Source: Zygnema cylindricum (taxonomy: Eukaryota; Streptophyta; Zygnematophyceae; Zygnematales; Zygnemataceae). Taken from it: 64,000 nt of DNA. Where the stretch lies: positions 126,001 to 190,000 of the forward strand of contig JBBHKE010002029.1 in the NCBI GenBank assembly GCA_037447655.1, in the 5' to 3' direction. The notes under the pieces were generated by a model. That model worked only from the letters and a program-made list of their open reading frames with translations, was not told where the DNA came from and made no database searches. Positions 1 through 12,569 of this stretch are shown piece after piece. The translations under genes and the position numbers were made by a program. The stretch's first letter is position 1; each line of letters opens with the position of its first letter.

Positions 1-423
1 CGAATCCGGATATACCACATGTCGACATTTAGGCCATGTCTTACAAAGATCGTATAGAAAGTACACTAGCAGCTGTACTTTTGTGTACCGAAGTGTAATC
101 TTATTGGCTCCGTACATCAGTAAATAGAGTCTATGAGAGAGATACGACTTAGAAAAATTAGGAGATAGGACCCTCTCTCCCACAGAGCTTTTTTACAAAA
201 GGTCAACTTTGACCCACCATAACTCACTGCTCAGGGGAGCAAATTCAGAGATTCTTTTTGCTATCGACTCATGGGAGTCTTGCCTTCACGAAGTGAAGTT
301 GGTCAGAGTTTTTGTCTGCCAAGGTGACAGTTATTTTCGTTGAAAGACAAAGGGGTCAGTGTTATCCTAGAGGCTTCTTGAAAGCTGTCCACTCTGAGGA
401 CTTATGGAGGTCTTAGAGTTACA
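1..423 (+). repeat. Family A copia 5' LTR, truncated by the window edge
   Basis: This is the right-hand part of a roughly 1-kb LTR. It matches the LTRs at 3412-4436 and, in reverse, those at 27851-28896 and 28897-29912. The LTR ends with CTTAGAGTTACA, directly followed by the primer-binding site. The gag start codon (404-406) lies inside the LTR, 20 bases before its end. The start of the LTR is outside the window. Confidence 0.85.
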
Positions 424-3398
424 AGTAATGGGCCCACCCTCTAGGGTACCAATCTTTAATGGAATTGGCTTTATATATTGGGAAAGTATGATGAAAGGGG
501 CTCTATGCGAAAAAAGGTTTGGGGGATAGTGAGTGGACGATTGGGGCGTCCATCAACCCTTGGACTTCCTCCAGGGTTTCAAGGAAGCAGATTCATAAAG
601 AAAGCAGGTCCATCTTCAACGGAGGAGACAAAGGAAGGAGAGGTGGTGGACAAAGGAGCAGAAAAAATTAACCACACCAATAGCAACTAGTTCAGCATTC
701 ATGTCACATATTCCTAGCGAGGAGAATGATACTCAAACCTACGATTTCAACAATATGGCGGCAAAGCATTTCATCCTACGCCATCTTACTCAAGGACTTG
801 CATGTCCTCATTTGCAGGTAGAAAGGGCATGCGATCTGTGGATGGCTCTCATAGAGATGTACAGAAGTGGTACGATTCACCAACAACAGTTGGTTGATCA
901 GAAAGTTAAGGAATATGTATACAAAAGGGGGAAAATGTTGGATTTTTGTAATGAACTTGCTACACTCTTCACGGAGCTAAAGAGTGCGGGAAAAGATTTA
1001 AGTGAAAAAGTAAAGGTTAACTGTTTACTGATAAAAATACCTGATGAGTTCGAGAACATAATCAACCGTGTACAGGACTTGCCAAACTCAAGGCGGATAA
1101 GGAACTCAGTGGTAGGGATGATTCTCGTTCGGGAGAATACGGTTGAGATCCGAAGGGGAGGAAAGAGTGGCCAAGCCTTGGCAACTTCGACCGATTTGAG
1201 GAACAAAGATTCATGGAAACCGGTCAAAAACTAAGGGGAAGGGATCAAAAAAATCAAGCAGATGAGTTTGGGCCAAAGGCTCCCAAAGGTTTATGTCATT
1301 TTTGTAAGAAACCGGGGCACTATATCGCAGAGTGCAATAAGCTAACCGAGCTTTGGTTAAAGGAGGGGCAGACCGATGGTACCCCGAGAGGAAAAAAAAA
1401 GGCCCTTGAGACATAATTACATGAGGCGCAATATGAGGACAAGGACAATGATCTTTTTTTGGATGAGGAGTTGGAGGCGAAAAATGAGGTCGAAATTCCA
1501 CGAAGGTAGAAATGTGCTTACAGTGCATTGAAAGGTGAAGCAGGTTGGATTAAAGATTCAGGTGCCTCCATTCACATGTGTAAGGATAGGCACCTTTTCA
1601 CTAAGATAAGAAAGTTTCCCACCGTAGAGATAGAGTACGGGGATGGGAGTATATTCACCACTACTCTTGTAGTATCGGTAGATCTGAAAGTGTTAGTAGA
1701 AGGAAAGACATCCATATTAACATTCTCCGATGTATTGTTTATTCCGGAGCTGAACAAAAATCTTATCTCTACATCAGTATTAGATGATAAGGGTTTTTTT
1801 ACTAGCACTAGGGAAGGAGTCTTTACTGCTAGTTTTGAGGATGATGTCTATTTCATTGCTGAGAAAGGTAGCCATGGGATGTTTAGGCTGATCTTAAGTA
1901 ATGAAAAGAAGAAACTTTATTATGCAGGTGTTCATGATATTATGATGTGGCATAAGAGGCTTGGGCATGTCAATCTAGATAAGTTAAGAGAGATGAAAAA
2001 GATGGGAGTGGTGGAAGGGATTCAGTTCAGTGAGAGTGATAATATAAGTGATTGTAGTGGATGTGCTCAAGGTAAAGCACACAGATTACCCTTTCCTAAA
2101 ACAGCTACCTATAAGGGAGAAAAAATTCTAGATCTAGTGCACACAGATATTTGGAGACCGGCTAAAGTGCCCTCACCGGGGGGGAAGAGATTTATGATGA
2201 CTATCACTGATGATTGGTCTCGGTATTCCCGAGTGTATTTTTTGAAAAACAAGTCCGAAGCTCAAGATTGTTTTAGACAATATAAAGCATGGAGCGAGAA
2301 ACTCTATCAAACTCCGATCAAAATAATAAGGAGTGATAATGGTGGAGAGTATACTTCTAACCAGTTTGAGGATATTCTGAGAGAAGATGGGGTCCAACAC
2401 AAAATGACAGTTCTAGAAGATCGAGAACAGAATGGGGCAGCTGAAAGGTTAAATAGAACACTAAGTGATAGTGCTAGAAGTATGTTGTCAGATAAGAAGA
2501 TAGGAAAAAGGTTTAGGGCATAAGCAATGAACTGTGTTCATTACCTCAAAAATAGAGTTTTTACTTCAGCTATAAAAGATCAAACACCTTATGAGAAATG
2601 GACAGGCCGACAACCAGACATATCTCACTTAAAGGTTTTCGGCAGTCAAGTTTTCAGTCTACATACAGATCGGTCCAATTGGAAGCTAAATCCTAAAAGA
2701 AAAATGGGATACTTATTAGGATAAGATGAGGATGTTAAAGGATATAGAGTTTACGATCTAAAAAGGGAAGATATTATCTTAGTAAAGCATCTAGTAGTTA
2801 TGGATGAAAGAAAGTTTGTGGATCCTTTCAAATATACAAAGTCAGTAAAAATCAGATTTCAGTCAGAAATTTCGATGACTTTGAGCTTCCTAACTATCAA
2901 GGTTTTAGAGAAGATGACATTCTACAAATCAGACCGAAAAGGTCTCGGCTGTGGAAACTCCAATGACAACTCTACCCGAAGCGAAAGGAATGGGGTGGTG
3001 AGGGGTAGCATTAAGATTTGTAGATCCCACCGAAATCTTATATATAAGCCAATAAAACTTATTGGCCAAGTAGCAAAACAAAATCTTCAGTCCACAAAGG
3101 CTAGTATATGGCGTTACTGCTAAAAAAATTGATGTGGGTCAAGTCTTTATCGTAGCGGTACAAAGTGGTGTCTTGTGATATCGGCGTCGCTTTTTCTGCC
3201 AATCCTAAACATCATTTTAAAGCCAAACACATGAACATTAGACTCAGCTTTGTTAGAGAGAAAGTAGAAAACAAAATAATCAGTTTAGAGTAGCGACCAG
3301 ATAGTGAAATGGTAGCAGATATGATGACCAAACCTGTGCCTTCCCCTAAGCTAATTTTCTGCAAGGAGAAATGTGGTCTGAAATTAAAGATTGACTAG
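404..3398 (+). pseudogene. Defective family A gag-pol (RT region deleted)
   Basis: This is a decayed copia polyprotein. It starts ATGGAGGTC inside the LTR, as in the other A copy. Gag spans about 404-1420 in several frames, with a CCHC knuckle (CHFCKKPGHYIAEC) near 1296. Protease carries WIKDSGAS near 1547. The GAG-pre-integrase block (WHKRLGH) is near 1948. The integrase core shows HTDIW, RSDNGGEY and AAERLNRTL (2140-2460). Stops lie at 1507-1509, 2521-2523 and 2722-2724. After about 3000 the sequence jumps from the linker to the tail of RNase H (LMWVKS near 3131, then KHHFKAKH), so reverse transcriptase and most of RNase H are missing. The frame ends at TAG 3396-3398. It cannot be autonomous. 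Confidence 0.88.
424..438 (+). promoter_or_regulatory. Primer-binding site of the plus-strand A element (half tRNA-iMet type)
   Basis: AGTAATGGGCCCACC follows the LTR end immediately. Apart from two bases it is the complement of the plant initiator tRNA-Met anticodon arm (GGUGGGCCCAUAACC). Pairing to the anticodon arm rather than the tRNA 3' end is the half-tRNA priming mode known from Drosophila copia. The site lies inside the gag reading frame. Confidence 0.7.
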
Positions 3399-3411
3399 AA
3401 AATAAGGGGAG
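3399..3411 (+). promoter_or_regulatory. Polypurine tract of the plus-strand A element
   Basis: The purine run AAAATAAGGGGAG directly precedes the 3' LTR start TGTAGAAAT. It is the expected plus-strand priming site. Equivalent tracts sit before the 3' LTRs of the B and C copies. Confidence 0.7.
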
Positions 3412-4436
3412 TGTAGAAATTAATGGTCTTTTAAAGTATTTTCTAGGTCTAGATAGAAATATAGAAAGAAGCCGAGGCAATCTATCTCTAACTTCTCTCT
3501 CCAACTCTCAAACTTGTCGCAGTCACTGAGAATCTGGAGAGGAAGCTAGAGCCATGGCTACCTAAGCTATCCAGAGGTTTACGTGATATAAATATTAGTT
3601 TATTTACCATTAGGGGTTTATTTACTAAAATAATATGTGATGCCTCCAGGATTTGATTCTGGTACCTGCTGGACGGTAAGCTGCCGGTAGCCGGTAGCCT
3701 TATCCGTTAAGTCTAGACCTACTGTTATGTACTATAGGGTTTGATATTTAGTTAAACATTAACATGTAGGATTATTCATTTAACTCAAATTGTTTACGGG
3801 AGACATAGATCCATTAATGTAAATGTAGGGATTACAGTATAGATAAGAAAGGAATATCGCGCATTTATTTCTTTAGCAAAACGAATACCGCGTATGTATT
3901 TGTTACGGCTACGATTAAATGTGAATTTAATCGGTCGGCCGAATTTTAACGTCGAGATCCCGGAAGAGGATTTCGGCGGTTTTTGGTCATCGCCACATCG
4001 GATGACACGTGGCGCAATGACATTGGATCGCGGAATCTTCGAGGATTAAGGGAGCGAATCCGGATATACCACGTGTCGGGATTCAGGCCATGTCGTACAA
4101 AGTTCGTACAGAAAGTACACCGACAGCTGTACTTTTGTGTACGCAACTGTAATCAGATTGGTTCCGTACATCAGTAGATAGAGTGTGTCAGAGAGATAGG
4201 ACTTACAAAAATTAGGAGATAGGACCCTCTCTCCCAGAGAGCTTAACTTACTGCTCAAGGGAGCAAATTCAGAGATTCTTTTTGCTATCGACTCATGGGA
4301 GTCTTGCCTTCACATGGGTGAAGTTGGTCAAAGTTTTTGTTTGCAAGGGTGGTAGTTGTTCTTGCTGAAAAACAAAGGGGTCAGGGATATCCTAGAGGCT
4401 TCTTGGAAGCAGTCCACTCTGAGGACTTATGGAGGT
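3412..4436 (+). repeat. Family A 3' LTR, last ~18 bp missing
   Basis: It starts TGTAGAAATTAATGG and follows the family A LTR to GGACTTATGGAGG. It then breaks off and joins the middle of a minus-strand C LTR. The expected end (TCTCAGAGTTACA) is lost, so the junction at 4436/4437 is a deletion breakpoint and not a clean insertion. A tRNA-like stretch lies antisense at about 3640-3720. Confidence 0.82.
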
Positions 4437-4812
4437 TATGCATGCCGTATACAGTTTTAGTTAAATGGATTTGTTCCTCTCTAAATGTATATATATGTAT
4501 TACATACTATAGTATTTAGCATTGGTCCTAGTCTAATAAATAAAAGTTGACCAATATCGGCCAACTTGACGAACCGCAGGTACCAGGATCAAATCCCGGG
4601 TCCGTCAAGTATATTTTTAGTAACCTACTAAAAAATAACTGATAGTTGAACTAAGGCAGCCATGGATCAACCACCTTCTCTATCCTTCAGTGACTACAAC
4701 AAGTATGGGGGCTAGAGAGAGAAGGTGGAGGCAGGTTGCCCGTCCTTTTCTTTTCTTTTATCCTAAAAAATTTAAACGTAGAAAATAATCTCGAAATCTA
4801 TTAATTTCAACA
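4437..4812 (-). repeat. Family C 3' LTR of element C1, truncated
   Basis: Read on the minus strand it begins TGTTGAAATTAATAG at 4812, right after a purine tract (4813-4825). It matches the first ~370 bases of the complete C LTRs at 9107-10144 and 33331-34384. The remaining ~650 bases are missing at the 4436/4437 breakpoint. Confidence 0.82.
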
Positions 4813-4825
4813 CTTCCTTTATTTT

Positions 4826-7800
4826 CTAGTCTATATTAATTTTTCTTCCAACACGCACTTTTCCCGACAATATTTTAATTTAGGAGAGTGCACAGGTTTG
4901 GTCATCATGTCAGCCACCATTTCTTAATCAGGTCTATACACAAGATTTAAAATTTTATTTTCAACTTTTTCCCTTACGAAGCTTAATCTTATGTCCATAT
5001 ATTTTGCTTTGAAATAATGTTTTGGATTGGCTGCAATTACGATTGCAGCTTGATTATCGCAAAAGATTTCATGCACTCCCTCTTTCATATATCCCAGTTC
5101 TTGCAAGAATGACTTCACCCACATTAGTTCTTTTACAGCAGAACAAGACGCCATATACTAAGCCTCTAAAGTAGACTGAGCAACCACCTTTTGTTGTTTA
5201 CTGGTCCAACAGCAAGCACCTTCCCCCACATACAAAACAAATGCAGAAGTGCATCTTCTCATAGGTGCATCCTGGTAACTCGCATCACTCCTAGTGGTGA
5301 TATCAGTGTGCTCCCCTCCCAAATGTAACCGTAATTCTCTGGTTCCAACCAGATATCTCATAACTCTCTTGGCTGCCTCCCAATCTCTCTTTCTAGGATC
5401 ATTGACTCTTGAGAACTCCGGTGTTGGGTTTCGGGTACAATTTATAAAATAGATCAATTGTTCGACGTCTATAAGGATAGACTGTGACTCCTCTCCTTTG
5501 GATGTCGATTGTCGGGATTCACTCCGCTTCACACTGTCACTTACTTTTCAAGTCATGGAGTGGTACAAGTATTAGCATTTTCCATTTGCGTTCTCAAGCA
5601 TAATACCTATTATTTCTTTATGAGTAAGTCTAATAATATTCTTCCCTCCATCTCTCTCCATTTGTATCCCCAAAATATATTTTGCCTCCCCTAAATCCTT
5701 CATATCAAATCTGCCCCTAAGATCTTTCTTTAGCTTATTGATCTTCTCCAAAGACTTACTCAACACAAACAAATCATCCACATAAATTGCAATAAAAATG
5801 ACACCATTCTCATCTTCAAACATATAGATAGAATGGTCAGAGCTTATACGGATATATCCTAGATAGGTGAGAAACTCATCTAGTTTATTATTCCACTGTC
5901 GGGAGCCTGCTTCAGTCCATATAAGGATTTTGTAAGCTTGCAAACTTTGCTCTCTTCTCGTTCTTCCACGAACCCTTTGGGTTGCCTCATGAAAATTTCT
6001 TCCTCTAACTCACCATTAAGAAAAGTTGTCTTAATGTCTATCTGGTGGATTTCCATGTCTTCCATTGCCGCCAGACTGAGGAGAATCCTTACTAAGGGGA
6101 ATTTAAAAACTGGAGTAAAGGTCTCCTCATAGTCAATCTCCTCTTTTTGAGTGAACCCCTTTGCTACCAATCGAGCCTTATATCTCTCAATGGTATTATC
6201 TCGGTTCAGTTTTAGTTTAAATACTCATTTACACCCAATAGGTTTTCTGACTAGAGGACAATCTGTTAATTCCCAAGTATTTGTTTCCATGATAGAAGCC
6301 ATCTCATCATTTATGGCTCTAATCCATCTTTCTTTCTCTGGACTATTCACTGCCTCCGAGTAAAACTGGGGCTCATCTAGGTGAGATAGCTTAGTTACCT
6401 TATGAGCGGCTTATTTTTCCTGTATCCTTTTGTTGCTCCTCCTTCCGCCCTCAAACTCCGAAGCTGGAATGGATGGAAGTCATGGGTTTCTTCTCACTGT
6501 CTCATCGGCTCCCCTGTCCATGGAAGCCGGTTTTGGTCCCACTTCTTCTATGTCCTTGAAATCCATAGGAGTATGTGAGGTTTCCGGTGATTGTCCTGTA
6601 TCTCTGATCTCCCCTGAATCAACAATCACGGTTTCACTCATGTCCTTTTTGGGAACGACCGAGTTCTCCTCACTGTCGGACTCAAATCTGATTTTTATCT
6701 TCTTTCTATATTTGAAAGGGTCAAATGACTTCCCTTCATCCATGACAACTATTTGTTTGACCAAAATTATATCTTTCTTTGCTAAGTCATACACTCTATA
6801 TCCCTTAACATCCTCATCATATCCCACAACGTATCTTGGTTTTCCCTTAGCATCTAGTTTCCAGTTTTTCCTATCCGTATCAAGACTGTAAACTTGGCTA
6901 CCGAATACTTTAAGGTGTGAGATATTTGGTTTCCTTCCAACCTATCTCTCGTATGGTGTCACTCCTTTTACAGTTGAGGTAAGGACTCTATTCTTAAGGT
7001 AGGTTGCACAGTTCATTGCTTCTGCCCAAAATCTCTTTCCTATTTTCTTGTATGCTAACATACTATATGCACTATCTCCTAGGGTTCGATTCAACCTCTC
7101 AACTACCCCATTTTTTCCGAGTTATATGGTACAGTTTTCTGGTGTTTCACTCCCTCATCTCTTAGATTTTCCTCAAAATGGTTAGAGGTAAATTCCCCCC
7201 CATTATCACTTCTTATCCTCTTAATCGGGGTTTCATAGAACTTCTCACTCTAAGCTTTATATTCTTTGAAGTAAGTTGATGCTTCAGACATTGTTTTCAG
7301 AAAGTAGACTCTAGAGTACCTAGATCAGTCATCGGTTATTGTTATCATAAATCTCTTTCCTCCAACTGAAGGTACTTTTGCAGGTCCCCAAATATCTCTG
7401 TGGACCAAATTTAACACTTTCTCACCTCTATATGTGACGGCTTTGGGAAAAGGAAGTCTGTGAGCCTTACCTTGAGCACAACCACTACAATCATCCATCA
7501 TTTCATTATCCCTAAACTGAATGCCTTCTACTACCCAAGCTTTTCATTTCCCTCAACCTATCAAAATGCACATGCCCCAACCGCTTATGCCAAATCATCA
7601 ACTTAGGAACACCAACATAGTAAGCATTTTTCTTTTCATTACTCAGGTTAAGCCTAAACATTCCTTGGCTACCCTTATCTGCCATGAAGTAAACTTCATC
7701 TCCATACTTAGCTATAAAGACTCCCTTTCGAGTGAAGGTATCAAACTCTTTGTTATCTAACATCGACGTAGAGATAAGATTTTTACTCAGCTGAGGAATG

Positions 7801-9126
7801 TAGACTAAATCTGAGAATGTAGGTATAGAAGTCTTACCCTCCACTAAGACTTTCAGATCTACTGATCCCACTAGATATGTATTAATTATTCTACCATCCC
7901 CATACTCTATCTCTACAGTAGGGATTTTCCTTAGCTTAGTGAAGAGTTCTTTATCACGACACATATGCATGATGCACCTGAGTCGATAATCCATCCTTCT
8001 TGTGGAGCTTCCCGAATTGCTCCAAGGGCACACTTTTGTCTCCGAGGGATCTTCTTCTCCTCCAGACTCTTGTCAAGAAGAAGCACCACATCCTCCTCAT
8101 AGGACTCATCCTCGGTTTCTCTTGTCACTTTTGTAACCACAAGTGCCTTTTTCTTCCCTCCGCAAGAACCCCCTCCACGGTTAACTTAGAGCCTCAGCTC
8201 CAACAGCTTAACACAATCTGCAATGAAGTGTCTCGGATATTTGCAAAAATGACAAATACCCTTTGGGGGCCTCCATCATCCAAGATGATCTCTTTCCCCT
8301 TTGTACGGTTTCTGTTTATCTTTCCCACATCGGTCCCTCTTGCTGCTAGAGCTTGAATGCTCTTTCCTCCTCTCATAATCTCCATTTTATTTTCCTGCAT
8401 AAGTATCATCCTAACCACTATGTTACATTTCCATGACCTATCTGGCATTTCCTGTACTCGATACACTATGTTCTCGAACTCAACTGGTAACTTCATAATA
8501 AGAGTTTTGACTTCTATTTTCATTTTACCTGTCCACGCGGCACTTTCCATCTCCATATACAAACCAGAAAGATCATTACAGTAATCTAACATCTTTCCTC
8601 TTTTGTAAGTGTAACTCACTAGCTTTTGCTCAGCCTACTAGAGCTCCTAAATAGTTCCAGCTCTATAAATCTCCACCAAACTCACCCACAACTCTTCGGC
8701 CTTGTAAATGTGAAGATGAGGAGTGGCCAAAGCTTGAGTGAGGTGCTTGAGAATGAAGTTCTTGGCAGCCATGTTTACATCCTCCCACATTTGAGTATAT
8801 TTCTCCGTGGTCTTCATGGTCGCCTCTCCTTGTACTGTGGTAATAGGAGTAAAGGGTGTCTCCTTCCCTTTTCCCTTTTCAGACACACAGCTGTCCCCAT
8901 CATCTGCCTCCTCCGCTGAGGCAGCCGTTGTTGTAAGAAACCTTACTCCTCCAAATCCTGGTGGAGTTCGCGAAGGTGGACGTTTCACTTGTCCACTGAC
9001 GATACCCAAGTATTGTTTTTCGCATAAAGCTCGCACCATCATGGCTTCCCAATTGATAAACCCAGATCCATTGAAGGTGGGCACCCTAGAAGGTGGGCCT
9101 AAAACTTGCAATTTTGTGTCCTCCAT
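4826..9126 (-). pseudogene. Family C1 gag-pol, full length but broken
   Basis: This is a complete-order copia polyprotein in broken frames. It starts ATGGAGGACACAAAATTGCA at 9126, with the ATG inside the 5' LTR. Gag occupies about 9126-8160 (a stop falls near 8640; the CCHC knuckle is damaged). Protease and GAG-pre-integrase lie at about 8140-7512 (WHKRLGHVHFDRL). Integrase runs about 7500-6900 with frameshifts. The reverse transcriptase carries FLNGELEEEIF and YVDDLFVLS (about 6170-5572). RNase H spans 5532-4924 (TRSDASYQDAPMRR, CDNQAAIVIAANPKH). An in-frame stop interrupts near 4922, just before the conserved MVADMMT tail. The many stops and shifts mark it as an old, inactive copy. Confidence 0.88.
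9092..9106 (-). promoter_or_regulatory. Primer-binding site of element C1
   Basis: On the minus strand AGTTTTAGGCCCACC follows the LTR end (..AAAATTGCA). It is a mutated version of the GGTTATGGGCCCACC site seen in family A. It is translated within gag as part of LQVLGPP. Confidence 0.6.
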
Positions 9127-10144
9127 TGGACCACAAAATATAGGAAGCCTCTAGATAGTATTTAACTAACCCACTTCAAGCAACAACCACTGCTGTCCAA
9201 GAAGGCAAAATGACAGTTTGACTGCACCCCTATGTAGCTTTCACTCCCCTAAGTTCGTAGCAAAAATAATCCCTGAAAACGGCCAACCAGCCGCTAAGTT
9301 ATGAGGCAATAAAAAAATCCAATTTGTAAAAACTCTCAAAAGGAGAGGTGACTACCTACCAAAATTTTCTACGTCCTGATTCCCTCTAATAACTTCTATC
9401 TACTGAAGTACGGAATAATCAGATTACTCTACCGTACCAAAAAGTATTACTGCCGGTGTTCCTTTTGTAGGGCTAATGTACGACAAGGCTATTAAGTGGA
9501 CGCGTATATGCATTTCACTCGTCCGTACATTCCTCAAAATTCACATGACTGAATGTCATCTCTCCACGTGGCTCCAGGTCATGCCACGTCACAAAAAGCC
9601 AAAGTGAGAATTCGGAGATTTCGGCAATGATGTGCGCCATTGGATTTTCAGCGAGACGCAACATAGGCGTTATAAATACTTGCTCGATATTTGTTTCACT
9701 ATCGAAACAAAATGCGAGATATCCGTTTTTAAATAGAATTGTACTTCGTACTTTCATAAAATTGTATCTATGCATGCCGTATACAGTTTTAGTTAAATGG
9801 ATTTGTTCTTCCCTAAATATAGATATATCTATCACATACTATAGCATTTAGCATTGGACGTAGTCTAATAGGTTAAAGCTGACCACTATCGGCCAACTTG
9901 ACAAACCGCACGTACCGGGATCAAATCCCGGGTCCGTCTGGTATATTTTTAGTTACCTACTAAAAAATAACTGACTGTTGAACTAAGGCAGCCAAGGATC
10001 AACCACCCTCTCTATCCTTTAGTGAATACAACAAGTATGGGTTCTTGAGAGAGGAGGTGGAGGCAGGCTGCCCGTCTTTTTCTTTTCATTTATCCTAACA
10101 AATTTAAACCTAGAAAATACTCTCGCAATTTATTAATTTTAACA
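9107..10144 (-). repeat. Family C 5' LTR of element C1
   Basis: A complete LTR of 1038 bases. In element sense it starts TGTTAAAATTAATAA at 10144 and ends ..CAAAATTGCA at 9107. It carries an antisense tRNA-like stretch (about 9862-9942). At 10144/10145 it abuts the coding sequence of a second C element, so C1 inserted into C2. Confidence 0.85.
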
Positions 10145-11565
10145 TTATCCCCATATTTAGCTGTAAAGACTCCCTTTCTAGTGAAGGTATTAAACTCTTT
10201 GTCATCTAAAATAGACGTAGAGAAAAGATTTTTACTCTGCTGAGTAATGTAGAGTACATTTGAGAATATAAGTATAGAAGTCTTACCATCCACTAAGACT
10301 TTCAGATCTACTTATCCCACTAGATCTGTAGTAACCACTCTCCCATCCTTATACTCTATCTCTACAGTAGGGATCTTTCTTAGCTTAGTGAAGAGTTCTT
10401 TATCACGACACATATGCATGGATACACCTGATTCGTTAATCTATCCTTCATATGGAGCTTCTCAAATTGCTTGAAGGGCACATTTCTGTCTCTAAGGGAT
10501 CTCCTTCTCCTCCAGATTCTCGTCAACAAAAAGCTCTCAATCCTCCTCAAAAGACTCATCCTTGATTTCTCTTGTCACTTTTGTAACCACAAGTGACTTT
10601 TTCTTCCCTCCGGAAGAACCCCCTCCACGGTTCTCTTGGAGCCTCAGCTCCAACAGCTTGACACAATCTGCAATGAAGTGTCCCGGTTTTTTGCAAAAAT
10701 GACAAAGACCCTTTGGGGGCCTCAGTCCTCCTGAATGAACTCTTTCCCTTTTGTCATGTTTCTTCGGGTCCTTCCCCCATCCGTCCCCTCCTGCTGCTAG
10801 AGCTTGAATGCTCTTTCCTCCTCTCCTAATCTCCATTGTGTTTTCCTACACAAGTATCATCGTGACCAGTGTGTTCCATTTCCATGAACTTTTATCAGCC
10901 ATTTCGTGTACTCGGGGCACTATGTTTTCGTACTCATCTGGTAACTTCATGATAAGGGTGTTAACTTTCATTTTCATTGTACATGTCCACCCGGCACTTT
11001 CCATCTCCATATACAAACAAGAAAGATCATTAAAGTAATCTAACATCTTTCTTCCTTTGTAAGTGTAACTCACTAGCTTTTGCTCAGCCAACTGGAGCTC
11101 CTGAATAGTTCCAGCTCTATAAATCTCCACCAAACTCACCCACAACTCCTCGGCCTTGTAAATGTGAAGATGAGAAATGGCTAAAGCTTGAGTGAGGTGC
11201 TTGAGAATGAAGTTCTAGACAGCCATGTTTACATCCTCCCACATTTGAGTATCGTTCTCCGCGGTCTTCACGGTCGCCGCTCCCTGTACTGTGGTAATAG
11301 GAGTAAGGGGTGTCTCCTTCCCTTTTCCCTTTTCGGACACACTGTTGTCCCCATCATCTGCCTCCTCCGCTGAGGCAGCCGGTGCTATAGGAAACCTAAC
11401 TCCTCCAAATCCTGGTGGAGTTTCCGAAGGTGGACGTTTCACTTGTCCACTGACGATACCCCAGTATCGTCTTTCGCATAAAGCTCCCATCATCATGGCT
11501 TCCTCATTGATGAACCCAGATCCATTGAAGGTGGGCACCCTAACCTGCAATTTTGTGTCCTCCAT
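10145..11565 (-). pseudogene. Family C2 gag and start of pol, interrupted by C1
   Basis: This minus-strand gag starts MEDTKLQV at 11565 and keeps one reading frame with several in-frame stops. It contains an intact CCHC knuckle (CHFCKKPGHFIADC, about 10700). It continues into the region upstream of integrase (FSTSILDDKEF). The frame stops exactly where the C1 LTR begins at 10144. A short deletion next to the primer-binding site removes part of the GPPS motif, giving LQVRVPTFNG. The rest of C2 should lie left of C1 but is gone. Confidence 0.82.
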
Positions 11566-12569
11566 TAGACCATAGAATACAAGAAGCCTCTAGATAGTAT
11601 TTAACTAACCCACTTCAAGCCACAACCATTGTTGTCAAGGAAGGCAAAGTGACAGTTTGACAACACCCCTATGCAGCCTAGACTCCCATGAGTTCGTAGC
11701 AAAAAGAATCCCTGAAAACGGCCAACCAGCCGATTAGTTATGTGTCGGCAAAAATGCCAAGTTTATACAAGCTCTCTAAGACAGAGAGGTGTTACTACCA
11801 AAAACCCCTAAGTCCCAAACCCTCTCTCACAACCCCTATCTACTGAAGTACGCTCGAATCAGGAGACTGTGAATTACCAAAAAGTATAGTGGCCGATGTA
11901 CTTTTCTGTTTGGCCAGTGTACAAGAAGGTCATGGAGTTGACGCGTGTCGTCGTCTGAGTAGTTATTATGTCGTCCGGGATCCTTCCTGCTCAATTCAAT
12001 CTTGCCACATATCGTTAGGTCACGCCACGTCACGCCACGTTCGAAAACTGCCAAAATGACCATTCTGGGACCTCGGCTACGATTAGCGTCGTCAGATAGA
12101 GACCGACATTTAATTTACGCTATCGAAATAAATGTCTGATTCATTTGTTTCGTGCGGCGGGTTGTACGCACTGAATTTGTTGTGTTCTATGTTTCTTATT
12201 TTATAGTTATGTTAATCGGATTAAAAACTCTACTCAATGTTTAAATAAATATCGTACCCCATATTTTATAACTATAACGAAGTTCTATGACAGACTGGTT
12301 AGAGCTGACGGCTATGCGCGCTCTGCCGGTTAGAGGTTCTAATCTTGCTAGACTCAACCTTTTGTTGAGAGTAACTTAGGTCACTTTTAAGTCATGTCTA
12401 TGGAGCTGAGGCACTCATGGCTCCACCACCCTCTCTATCCTTCAGTGACTAAAACAAGTATGGGGGATAGAGGGAAGAGGTGGACGCAGGCTGCCTACGC
12501 TTTACTTTTTTTGTTTAAACTAATGTATTAAGACCTAGAAAATACCTTATAAATCTAATAATTTCAACA
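11546..12569 (-). repeat. Family C 5' LTR of element C2
   Basis: In element sense it starts TGTTGAAATTATTAG at 12569 and ends ..CAAAATTGCA at 11546. The gag ATG (11565) is inside it. Its tRNA-like segment is the best conserved of the C copies: GGTTAGAGC at about 12298 and GGTTCTAATC at about 12342 resemble A and B boxes. Its outer edge meets the coding sequence of C3 at 12570. Confidence 0.85.
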
